A stretch of DNA of 11,234 nucleotides from Magnetococcales bacterium (lineage in GTDB: Bacteria > Pseudomonadota > Magnetococcia > Magnetococcales > UBA8363): assembly GCA_015232865.1 (NCBI GenBank), contig JADFYU010000069.1:1-11234 (forward strand), read 5' to 3'. The translations under genes were made by a program, and so were the position numbers. Below the pieces are notes generated by a model. That model worked only from the letters and a program-made list of their open reading frames with translations. It had not been told where the DNA came from and did no database searches. Positions 1 through 4,990 of this stretch are shown in pieces; position 1 is the first letter of the stretch; every line of letters begins with the position of its first letter.

Positions 1-77
1 CCAATTCTCCTTTTGGTAGCCATTATATGTAGCTTATCCAAAAGAGGGAATTGTCGGATTCCAGCTGAGGCAAAACA
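1..77 (-). repeat. 77-bp direct repeat, copy 1 (IS3 left end)
   Basis: Identical at every position to 327-403 (offset 326 bp). It begins, on the minus strand, with the TG end of the IS and runs through the leader containing the OrfA ribosome binding site. Identity stops after position 77. The simplest reading is the left end of a second IS copy that inserted into orfA of the first and extends beyond the left edge of the window. Confidence 0.9.
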
Positions 78-323
78 CTTTTGTGTCAGCTTCACTTTCA
101 ACGCCTCATTCTGCCGCCGGAGCGTGGAAGCCTCTGACCCTCTCTTAGGTTCGAATAATGAGGACATATTTTCAAACATACTCTTTTGCCACCGATAAAA
201 CTGGGTGGGGTGAATGCCGTGTTTGTCGCAAAGATCCGAGACCGGCACCTTGTTGATCAAATGATCTCGCAGGATAGCAGTTTTCTCCTGTGCGGTGTGC
301 TTTTTCCGCTTCTTTCTGGACAT
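1..323 (-). pseudogene. IS3-family transposase OrfA, N-terminal part, interrupted
   Basis: Reading the minus strand from the ATG at 323 gives MSRKKRKKHTAQEKTAILRD and onward, including the segment PVSDLCDKHGIHPTQFYRWQ. This is the helix-turn-helix of IS3-family OrfA proteins, the DNA-binding subunit that recognises the element's ends. A strong ribosome binding site (AAGGAG) lies 9 nt before the ATG. About 82 native codons are followed at position 77 by DNA identical to the region upstream of this same gene, so the coiled-coil half and OrfB are lost. The frame happens to stay open through the repeated DNA to the window edge, so those last ~25 residues are not native. The family assignment is firm. 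The exact IS name cannot be given. Confidence 0.8.
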
Positions 324-403
324 GATCCAATTCTCCTTTTGGTAGCCATTATATGTAGCTTATCCAAAAGAGGGAATTGTCGGATTCCAGCTGAGGCAAA
401 ACA
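78..403 (-). mobile_element. Truncated IS3-family element (left end plus part of orfA)
   Basis: This is the remaining piece of an insertion sequence in minus orientation. Its outer end at 403 reads 5'-TGTTTTGCCTCAGC, with the TG terminus usual for IS3-family ends. A 77-nt leader carrying the OrfA ribosome binding site follows, then the OrfA start. It breaks off at 78, where a second identical left end begins. The right end and OrfB are absent. Confidence 0.65.
327..403 (-). repeat. 77-bp direct repeat, copy 2 (IS3 left end and OrfA leader)
   Basis: Identical to 1-77. Here it is followed directly by the OrfA start codon on the minus strand (ATG at 323), so this copy is the functional leader of the truncated OrfA. 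Position 403 is the outermost shared base and marks the likely IS boundary. Confidence 0.9.
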
Positions 404-584
404 ATACCTCCTTCTTTCCATCTATTGCCAAAAAAAACATGGTGAAAAAGTAACTGTAAAAAGGGTTAGAGAGTTACGCAATATGATAAAAAATGAATCT
501 CGCCAACTCGATAAATATGAAAAAGTCTTTGGATCTGAAATAGATGGCAGGCGAGAAAAATCTCATTTACATGCAATAACTTAA
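404..584 (+). pseudogene. Unrecognised gene remnant abutting the IS end
   Basis: Directly outside the IS end, the plus strand is open for about 60 codons to the TAA at 582-584. It reads like genuine, Lys/Glu-rich, helix-forming protein (for example TVKRVRELRNMIKNESRQLD). The DNA is much more AT-rich than the operon that follows. No start codon with a ribosome binding site exists in this frame outside the IS, so it looks like the 3' end of a gene interrupted by the IS. The product is not recognised and the coding status is uncertain. Confidence 0.3.
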
Positions 585-936
585 CCGGACATCACTGAGA
601 ATTTTGATAGAAAGTAGACCTATTTTGATCTGAATCTATCAGGATCATGCCTTATCAGGTGGAGTAATCTTTTTCTTGCCATCATTATAATCGTTCTGCC
701 CATAAATTGCACGACAGGTCAATGGCGACCCCAAAAATACTCGCCAAGCCTTTCATGACCTTCGTCTGTTTTTCTCCTGCCTCCCGGAATATCCCGTAAG
801 ATCATTTGTTGTCCCGGCATCGCCTTACTCCTTTGTTTTATCTGTATTTTAACAATTTTTCCTGATTATATCTTGGTAGCCAAAAGGCGAGAAAAACCCA
901 ATCCAGGGTCTTTCTTGATATCGGGAAAAGTTCTTC
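585..936. other. Intergenic region with AT-rich divergent promoter zone
   Basis: Apart from a possible small minus-strand gene at 719-820, no convincing coding sequence is seen. The stretch 835-880 is strongly AT-rich and lies between the minus-strand small ORF and the plus-strand operon starting at 937. It is therefore the probable promoter region for both, but I could not pick a -35/-10 pair with proper spacing. The ATG at 937 has only a weak upstream GGGA. Confidence 0.4.
719..820 (-). CDS. Possible 33-residue peptide, unrecognised
   Basis: The ATG at 820 (minus) is preceded by an excellent ribosome binding site, AAAGGAG, 7 nt upstream. The frame runs 33 codons, starting MPGQQMILRDIPGGRRKTDE and ending in YFWGRH before TGA. 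After the stop, another frame stays open (residues like CRAIYGQNDYNDGKKKITPP), which may mean an old frameshift in a once longer protein. The peptide is basic, with no signal peptide or membrane segment. No family is recognised. The ribosome binding site is the main support. Confidence 0.3.
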   Translation of the reverse strand: MPGQQMILRDIPGGRRKTDEGHERLGEYFWGRH

Positions 937-1377
937 ATGAGTCCTGCGATAAAAAAATCAGACCTCCCGCCAGAGAACGGTATTCAGCAGTTATTACAGC
1001 GACCGGAATCGTTGGATGGAAGCACCTACAAAATCAAAACACACCTTTCTGATCATGCTCTTTATGTGACCATCAACGACATCGTGATTGAGGGAAAACA
1101 CCGTCCCTTCGAAATTTTCATCAATACCAAAAATATGGAGAACTTTGCCTGGGTGATTGCTCTGACCAGAGTCATCTCTGCCGTCTTCCGCCGGGAGGAG
1201 GATGTCACATTCATGGTTGATGAATTGAAATCAATTTTCGACGGTCAAGGCGGTTATTTCAAAACAGGTGGAAAACGAATGCCGAGCGTGGTGGCTGAAA
1301 TCGGGGAGTGCCTGGAAAAGCATCTGATCAAGATCGGCCTGATCGAGCCTTCCGAAGAAAAACGGAGGCCCGCATGA
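937..1377 (+). CDS. NrdJb-like / TSCPD-domain small protein
   Basis: This 146-residue protein has a central block, residues ~55-130, with the signature RPFEIFINTKNMENFAWVIA, then ALTRVISAVFRR, VDELKSIFD and MPSVVAEIGECLE. This block is typical of the C-terminal region of class II (B12-dependent) ribonucleotide reductases and of stand-alone NrdJb/TSCPD proteins. It contains no reductase catalytic barrel and only one cysteine, so it cannot reduce ribonucleotides itself. Similar small proteins occur beside DUF2924 and serine recombinase genes in mobile elements, where their role is unknown to me. It is the first gene of a 4-nt-overlapping operon: its TGA (1375-1377) overlaps the next ATG. Its ribosome binding site is weak (GGGA ~12 nt upstream). 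Confidence 0.7.
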   Translation: MSPAIKKSDLPPENGIQQLLQRPESLDGSTYKIKTHLSDHALYVTINDIVIEGKHRPFEIFINTKNMENFAWVIALTRVISAVFRREEDVTFMVDELKSIFDGQGGYFKTGGKRMPSVVAEIGECLEKHLIKIGLIEPSEEKRRPA

Positions 1378-1574
1378 ACGGCCTCGATCCCAGCCTCATG
1401 ACCGCTGAGGAACGGCTGGATGAGGTGGCTGAGATTCTCTCTTCCGCTATTCTACGTCGACGCCAACGGCGGGTCAAAAAAAGTGATAAAAAAGCCAATG
1501 TTTCCCTGGATATGTCTGCCAAAGAGAGGCTTCATGTGTCTGACGAAACAGATATAACGGGAGACAGACCATGA
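1374..1574 (+). CDS. Small protein of recombinase/DUF2924 operon, unknown function
   Basis: This 66-residue protein begins MNGLDPSLMTAEERLDEVAE, continues with ILSSAILRRRQRRVKKSDKK, and ends acidic. The layout of a TAEERLDEVAEIL helix followed by an arginine-rich stretch is typical of short proteins encoded just before DUF2924 and serine recombinase genes in proteobacterial elements. The start at 1374 overlaps the previous stop (ATGA) and has GGAGG 5 nt upstream inside the previous gene. Its own stop overlaps the next start in the same way. The arginine cluster suggests nucleic acid or partner binding, but function is unknown. Confidence 0.65.
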   Translation: MNGLDPSLMTAEERLDEVAEILSSAILRRRQRRVKKSDKKANVSLDMSAKERLHVSDETDITGDRP

Positions 1575-2032
1575 TGGAGAATGTAAGCGTATTGAAACAG
1601 GTGACGGCTCTACCGGGCATGAACCTGGCTGATCTGAAAATTATGTGGAAGGATCTTTATAATCAGGATCCACCATCCCACGGCAAACCCTATCTGGTCA
1701 GGAAGCTGGCTTACCGGATTCAGGAGTTGGCCTTCGGTGGACTCGCTGAGTCTTCTGAAAAAAGGCTGGATGCCATGGCCCAGGGAAAAACCGATCCAAA
1801 AAATGAGGCCAAAAAAGGCAGCGGAAGGAAAAAAGCCAACACGCCCGGACTCGGAACCAAACTGGTTCGTGAATGGAAAGGCCGGGAATATGTGGTGATG
1901 GTCATGGAAGGCGGGTTTGAATATGAGGGTCAGAAATACCGTAGCCTTTCGGCAATTGCCAAGAAGATCACCGGGACGCACTGGTCTGGCCCGGTATTTT
2001 TTGGCATCAAGAAAAACGGGGGTGGAAAATGA
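1571..2032 (+). CDS. DUF2924-domain protein
   Basis: This 153-residue protein has the DUF2924 layout. The N-terminal part (LADLKIMWKDLYNQDPPSHG, then YLVRKLAYRIQELAFGG, residues ~18-60) is followed by a Lys/Gly-rich linker (~70-95). The C-terminal module has GTKLVREWKGREYVVMVMEG and then FEYEGQKYRSLSAIAKKITG ending HWSGPVFFG. DUF2924 proteins are regularly encoded just upstream of large serine recombinases in phage-like and integrative elements. An accessory or DNA-binding role is assumed but unproven. Start and stop overlap their neighbours by 4 nt, and GGGAG lies 8 nt before the ATG. A second in-frame ATG follows immediately (codon 2). Confidence 0.85.
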   Translation: MMENVSVLKQVTALPGMNLADLKIMWKDLYNQDPPSHGKPYLVRKLAYRIQELAFGGLAESSEKRLDAMAQGKTDPKNEAKKGSGRKKANTPGLGTKLVREWKGREYVVMVMEGGFEYEGQKYRSLSAIAKKITGTHWSGPVFFGIKKNGGGK

Positions 2033-3372
2033 AGGATAAAACGATCCCTAAGATCCGATGCGCAGTTTATACCCGCAAATCAACTGAGGAAGGGTTGGAA
2101 CAGGACTTTAACTCTCTGGATGCCCAGAGGGAGGCCTGCGAAAATTATATCGCCAGCCAACGGCAAGAGGGATGGACCTTGGTTCTGGACCGCTATGATG
2201 ACGGTGGAGTCTCCGGTGCCACTCTGAAGCGTCCAGCTTTACAACGACTTCTTGAAGATATCGAAGCGGGTAAGGTGGATAGTATTGTCACCTACAAGAT
2301 TGACCGGCTTTCCCGCTCATTGATGGATTTTTCCAAACTGGTGGAAATTTTTGATCGCCACAAGGTTTCATTCTCCAGTGTGACCCAATCGTTCAACACG
2401 GCCACCTCCATGGGTCGACTGACCCTCAATGTCCTCTTGAGTTTTGCGCAGTTCGAGCGCGAGGTGACAGCAGAAAGAATACGCGACAAGTTCGCCGCAT
2501 CTCGGAAAAAAGGTCTCTGGATGGGTGGCCATCCGCCGCTGGGTTACGATGTCAGGGACCGAAAGTTGGTAATAAACGAGGATGAAGCCGACCGGGTCCG
2601 GCATATTTTTACAAGATTCATCCAGATCGGCTCCGCTACTATTCTGGTGAAAGAACTCAAGGAGGCTGGCAAGTTCTCAAAAACCAGGAAATACGCCTCC
2701 GGCAAGATACGACCTGGCCGTCCATTGGACAAAGGCACACTCTACAATATTCTCAACAACCGCACCTACCTCGGGGAGGCCGTCTACAAGGGAGATTCAT
2801 ATCCAGGTGAACACCGGGGCATCATTGAACAAAAACTATGGGATCAAGTCCACACGGTTCTGGCAAAAAACAATCGGCACAGAGCCAACGCAACACGAAC
2901 CAGAAGCCCATCACCATTAAAAGGGATCATCCGTTGCGGCCACTGCAATCGGGCCATGCGCCCAAGCCATACCCGGAAGAAAGGCGTTCTATATCGTTAT
3001 TACATATGCATGAACGCCTCCAAAAACAGTCATGCCGACTGCCCGTTGAGTACCGTCGCAGCTCTGCTGATCGAAGAGGCAGTTATGCATCGCATCAAAA
3101 ATTTGATCCAAGCTCCTGAGACGATCGCCAGGATCTGGAAAAAGGCAGCCGCGTCCGAACCAGGCATCGGAGAGCGGACGGTAGTTAACGCCATGAAAAA
3201 GATCGATCCCATATGGGAGGAGCTTTTCCCCATTGAGAGAAATCGGCTTTTGCACCTGTTGGTGGATACGGTGGTCCTGACCACCACCGACCTGGAGGTT
3301 CATGTCCGGGTGGATGGGATCAATAGTTTGGTTACGGAATTGACCTACGACGACGAGAGGAGAACCGCATGA
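2029..3372 (+). CDS. Large serine recombinase (resolvase/invertase superfamily)
   Basis: The 447-residue protein catalyses site-specific DNA strand exchange through a serine nucleophile. The N-terminal resolvase domain (residues ~9-160) has YTRKSTEEG with the expected catalytic Ser18 and the arginine motif YKIDRLSRS (Arg93, Arg96). A long connecting helix with FAQFEREVTAERIRDK follows, then the recombinase domain (~165-285) with MGGHPPLGYD and TLYNILNNRTYLGE. A zinc ribbon with Cys303, Cys306, Cys327 and Cys338 comes next. The extended coiled coil of phage integrases such as phiC31 is not evident, so this is a short member of the large serine class. It is the likely integrase/excisionase of the left-hand element. 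Both ends overlap neighbours by ATGA. No att site for it could be identified. Confidence 0.95.
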   Translation: MKDKTIPKIRCAVYTRKSTEEGLEQDFNSLDAQREACENYIASQRQEGWTLVLDRYDDGGVSGATLKRPALQRLLEDIEAGKVDSIVTYKIDRLSRSLMDFSKLVEIFDRHKVSFSSVTQSFNTATSMGRLTLNVLLSFAQFEREVTAERIRDKFAASRKKGLWMGGHPPLGYDVRDRKLVINEDEADRVRHIFTRFIQIGSATILVKELKEAGKFSKTRKYASGKIRPGRPLDKGTLYNILNNRTYLGEAVYKGDSYPGEHRGIIEQKLWDQVHTVLAKNNRHRANATRTRSPSPLKGIIRCGHCNRAMRPSHTRKKGVLYRYYICMNASKNSHADCPLSTVAALLIEEAVMHRIKNLIQAPETIARIWKKAAASEPGIGERTVVNAMKKIDPIWEELFPIERNRLLHLLVDTVVLTTTDLEVHVRVDGINSLVTELTYDDERRTA

Positions 3373-3776
3373 AAGGAAAACTCAGTCCTGACGGCAAGAT
3401 CATCATTTACAAGATCCCCATGCATTTTAAACGCCGGGGTAGTCGCCGCATGGTGGTGCTGCCCGAACATGAAGCGGCCCGGAAACAATCGGATGGGCCG
3501 TCCGGCGATCCCATGGTCAATGCTTTGGTCAAGGCCTGGCGTTGGCAGAGGATGCTGGATAAGGGCAAAGCGGCCACCATCCGTCAGTTAGCCGAAATAG
3601 AAAAGGTGGACCACTCTTTTATGGCCCGGACTCTACGTCTCAACGACCTTGCTCCCGACATTGTTGAGGCCATCCTGGATGGTAAAATACCGGATACGTT
3701 CAATCTGAAAACCCTACGGGGAAATTTTCCATTGGCTTGGTCTGAGCAACGGGAAAGCTGGGGGTGTTCGCAGTAA
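3369..3776 (+). CDS. Helix-turn-helix protein of the recombinase operon
   Basis: This 135-residue protein starts by ATGA overlap with the recombinase stop and has AGGAG 7 nt upstream. Residues ~50-105 read PMVNALVKAWRWQRMLDKGK, then an HTH-like stretch (TIRQLAEIEKVDHSFMARTL) and LAPDIVEAILDG. This is the recurring sequence of small proteins encoded directly after serine recombinases, resembling the HTH of ParB/KorB-type proteins. The basic N-terminal part (IPMHFKRRGSRRMVVLP) also fits DNA binding. It could act as a recombination directionality or regulatory factor for the recombinase, but this rests on position and the HTH only. Confidence 0.75.
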   Translation: MKGKLSPDGKIIIYKIPMHFKRRGSRRMVVLPEHEAARKQSDGPSGDPMVNALVKAWRWQRMLDKGKAATIRQLAEIEKVDHSFMARTLRLNDLAPDIVEAILDGKIPDTFNLKTLRGNFPLAWSEQRESWGCSQ

Positions 3777-3865
3777 AATAACAATTATCATTAATGTCCT
3801 TGATAACGAATCCAGTCTGTTTATGGTGGTGGCGATTCCAACTTCGTCAACATAGGAGCACCGCC

Positions 3866-4093
3866 ATGGACAGCAAGGTTTCTCTCACCTTGGACCAACT
3901 GGATACGATCAACCGTAGTCTCAATAAATCCACAGCAATAGTTCAGGTGATGGCTGATTGTAGTGCCGGTAAACGCCACGAGCTGGATTCAACAGAGGCC
4001 GTTAATATATTTCTGGTCATGCAGGTGGTAGTTGAAGAGTTGGACAAAATTTGGGCAATTACCAAGAAGCTTGGAGATGGGGTGGAGGAGTAA
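3866..4093 (+). CDS. Small hypothetical protein following the recombinase operon
   Basis: This is a 75-residue protein starting MDSKVSLTLDQLDTINRSLN. I chose the ATG at 3866 because AGGAG lies 8 nt upstream. The frame is open further upstream to 3794 but has no ribosome binding site there. It is predicted to be mostly helical (VNIFLVMQVVVEELDKIWAI), with no signal peptide and no clear transmembrane segment. It lies 89 nt after the preceding stop in the same direction, so it may share the operon transcript. No family is recognised. A candidate terminator follows at 4168-4201. Confidence 0.55.
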   Translation: MDSKVSLTLDQLDTINRSLNKSTAIVQVMADCSAGKRHELDSTEAVNIFLVMQVVVEELDKIWAITKKLGDGVEE

Positions 4094-4167
4094 CTCAATC
4101 TCCAGTTGAACCACCGGTGGAAAGAAGGGGTTGGCGGTGGTGTGATGACCACAGCAGACCCGTTCTC

Positions 4168-4201
4168 AAATAGAGCGTTGCTCGACCACACTCTATTTTT
4201 T
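4168..4201 (+). terminator. Candidate intrinsic terminator of the recombinase operon
   Basis: AAATAGAG (4168-4175) pairs with CTCTATTT (4191-4198) around a 15-nt loop and runs into six T's at 4196-4201. It sits 75 nt after the last plus-strand gene of the operon. The stem is AT-rich and the loop is long, so it may be weak. The loop also contains a GACCACAC copy of the repeat described downstream. Confidence 0.35.
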
Positions 4202-4261
4202 ATGCTGAACATGTAGCGGTATGTTTTTACAGGATTTATCTGTCGGTTTGTTTTGCTGCCA

Positions 4262-4354
4262 GCATGTTTTGGCTTCACAAAAAAAATTACAAACTACAAA
4301 AATAGAAAAAATTTCAGTAAATTTTGTTACATATTGTTTTTATAGAATATTTTA
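4262..4354. other. Very AT-rich stretch next to GTGTGGTC repeats
   Basis: From about 4275 the sequence is almost all A and T, with A-runs on one side (CACAAAAAAAATTACAAAC) and T-runs on the other. It ends directly at the first GGGTGTGGTC copy (4355). It contains no coding frame of note. Such a block beside clustered repeats is the usual form of a DNA-unwinding element, but no replication initiator gene is adjacent. Confidence 0.35.
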
Positions 4355-4461
4355 GGGTGTGGTCTTCGGGTGTGGTCAACTTGCAGGAGGACCACACCCA
4401 TTTCAGAATATCGGCAGACAGAGAGAAAAACAGGGCGAGAATGAGAGAGCCTGACCACACC
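4355..4461. repeat. Cluster of GGTGTGGTC repeats (iteron-like), both orientations
   Basis: GGGTGTGGTC occurs at 4355-4364 and 4368-4377 (13 bp start to start). The inverse GACCACACCC is at 4390-4399 and GACCACACC at 4453-4461. Two weaker copies lie upstream: GACCACAC at 4184-4191 and GACCACA at 4147-4153. The pair 4368-4377 and 4390-4399 forms a perfect 10-bp inverted repeat with a 12-nt spacer that holds AGGAG. No start codon follows in a useful position. A repeated 9-10 bp word at this density in non-coding DNA implies a protein-binding array, such as iterons of an origin or recombinase accessory sites. Confidence 0.55.
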
Positions 4462-4525
4462 TGAGAATTTTTCGCCACGGGGAAGTGTTGCGCTAACTAT
4501 TGAAATTGTTGATGAAATTAGCCAC

Positions 4526-4551
4526 AAAAAAACCGCCCCGAGAGGCGGTTT
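4526..4551 (-). terminator. Intrinsic terminator, minus strand (probable ssrA terminator)
   Basis: On the minus strand, AAACCGCC-TCTCGG-GGCGGTTT forms an 8-bp GC-rich hairpin with a 6-nt loop, followed by a run of T's (complement of 4526-4532). No minus-strand gene ends nearby except the ssrA-like 3' end at 4583-4601, about 30 nt upstream in transcription order. That is the normal place for a tmRNA terminator. Confidence 0.75.
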
Positions 4552-4582
4552 CTGAACGGAATGGATTCCGATTTTTTAAAAA

Positions 4583-4601
4583 TGGTGGAGGTGGCGGGAA
4601 T
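4583..4601 (-). other. ssrA: 3'-end remnant of ssrA (tmRNA), candidate attachment site
   Basis: The minus strand reads ATTCCCGCCACCTCCACCA, the acceptor-stem and CCA-encoding 3' end expected of a bacterial tmRNA. The T-loop sequence that should precede it (GGTTCG) is replaced by unrelated DNA. An intrinsic terminator follows as it would behind a real ssrA. The 3' end of ssrA is a classic target of integrative elements, which leave such a remnant at the far end. In that reading the element lies to the right (coordinates above 4601) and the DNA left of 4583 is the former downstream flank. A serine tRNA 3' end is the alternative. Confidence 0.5.
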
Positions 4602-4843
4602 TTAGTGGACCCTTTTATCAACCTCCCAACATATTGATATCATTCAGTATGTGAGTGACCTATGTACCGACGATTTGTACCGAGAGTTTGTGCCGATGTC
4701 AAGCATATCTAAAGTTTTAAATTTGAGTCTGTATTTTTGTAACAGACTGATAATATGGGTATTATTATTTTGGTGCGAGATCGGTCAAGATTTGTTTGGT
4801 TAGTTGAATAGTTGGTGGAGTTGGTTGGGCTTGTGCCGAAATA
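4602..4843. other. Non-coding segment next to the ssrA remnant
   Basis: No coding frame is supported here. It holds the 13-bp-spaced TGTRCCGA repeats (4663-4696), an additional TGTGCCGA at 4832-4839, and an AT-rich middle (4700-4780). The arrangement suits the recombination region of an attachment site. Confidence 0.4.
4663..4696 (+). repeat. Three TGTRCCGA repeats, 13-bp period (candidate integrase arm sites)
   Basis: TGTACCGA at 4663-4670, TGTACCGA at 4676-4683 and TGTGCCGA at 4689-4696 are spaced exactly 13 bp apart. A fourth TGTGCCGA lies at 4832-4839. Tandem direct repeats of this size beside a core site are the form taken by arm-type binding sites of tyrosine integrases. No such integrase is encoded in the window. 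Confidence 0.5.
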
Positions 4844-4883
4844 GGAGTCGAACCCTCGTCCGAAAATGGGTGTTAATTCGATT
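4844..4883 (-). other. Second ssrA-like fragment (T-arm region)
   Basis: The minus strand contains ACACCCATTTTCGGACG followed by AGGGTTCGACTCC. This resembles the stretch just before and including the T-loop of tmRNA (typically CGGACGCGGGTTCGA). The T-arm does not fold properly here (CCTAT instead of CCCGC on the 3' side) and no tmRNA body or tag-peptide frame lies further upstream, where the Fic promoter begins. It is therefore a fragment, perhaps the counterpart half of a recombined site, and not a working RNA gene. Confidence 0.35.
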
Positions 4884-4909
4884 CTGACAGAGGGACGGTC
4901 ACATCTGTT

Positions 4910-4928
4910 CTCCGCACAATATGCGCTG
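4910..4928. promoter_or_regulatory. Operator-like palindrome, copy 1, upstream of fic promoter
   Basis: CTCCGCACAATATGCGCTG is an imperfect palindrome (CTCCGCA-N5-TGCGCTG). It matches the palindrome at 4965-4983 in its left arm, spacing and first four bases of the right arm. It lies just upstream of the -35 box. Confidence 0.55.
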
Positions 4929-4935
4929 AATCCGC

Positions 4936-4964
4936 TTGAAGAGTGCGGCGAATTGCACTATGAT
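4936..4964 (+). promoter_or_regulatory. Sigma70-like promoter of fic
   Basis: TTGAAG (4936-4941) and TATGAT (4959-4964) are separated by 17 bp. The expected start of transcription is near 4971, about 20 nt before the Fic ATG at 4991. The -10 box directly abuts the operator-like palindrome at 4965. A degenerate third half-site pair (CCGC...GCGG, 4932-4947) overlaps the -35 box. Confidence 0.55.
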
Positions 4965-4983
4965 CTCCGCAAACTATGCGGAG
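4965..4983. promoter_or_regulatory. Operator-like perfect palindrome over fic start site and RBS
   Basis: CTCCGCAAACTATGCGGAG is a perfect 7-bp inverted repeat with a 5-nt centre. It begins right after the -10 box, covers the predicted transcription start, and its right arm supplies the GGAG ribosome binding site of fic. A bound repressor would block both promoter clearance and transcript start. The RNA hairpin alternative would need a start upstream of 4965. Confidence 0.6.
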
Positions 4984-4990
4984 AAACACT

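Noticed and set aside
3943..4278. 111-codon minus-strand frame opposite the small gene at 3866-4093
   Set aside because: It is antisense to a better supported gene with a good ribosome site. Its composition is Ser/Thr/Pro-rich as expected for a shadow frame.
4368..4399. Hairpin GGGTGTGGTC/GACCACACCC as a transcription terminator
   Set aside because: No T-run follows on either strand, and both arms are members of the dispersed repeat family.
4355..4461. CRISPR array
   Set aside because: Repeats are only 9-10 bp, in both orientations and unevenly spaced. There are no cas genes.
4327..4527. 66-codon minus-strand frame across the GTGTGGTC repeats
   Set aside because: It has no ribosome binding site, its content is dictated by the repeats, and it overlaps AT-rich DNA. 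The repeat array explains it better.
4844..4883. A complete tRNA or tmRNA gene on the minus strand
   Set aside because: Only the T-loop neighbourhood resembles such an RNA. The T-stem does not pair and no D-arm, anticodon arm or tmRNA body is found upstream, where the fic promoter lies.
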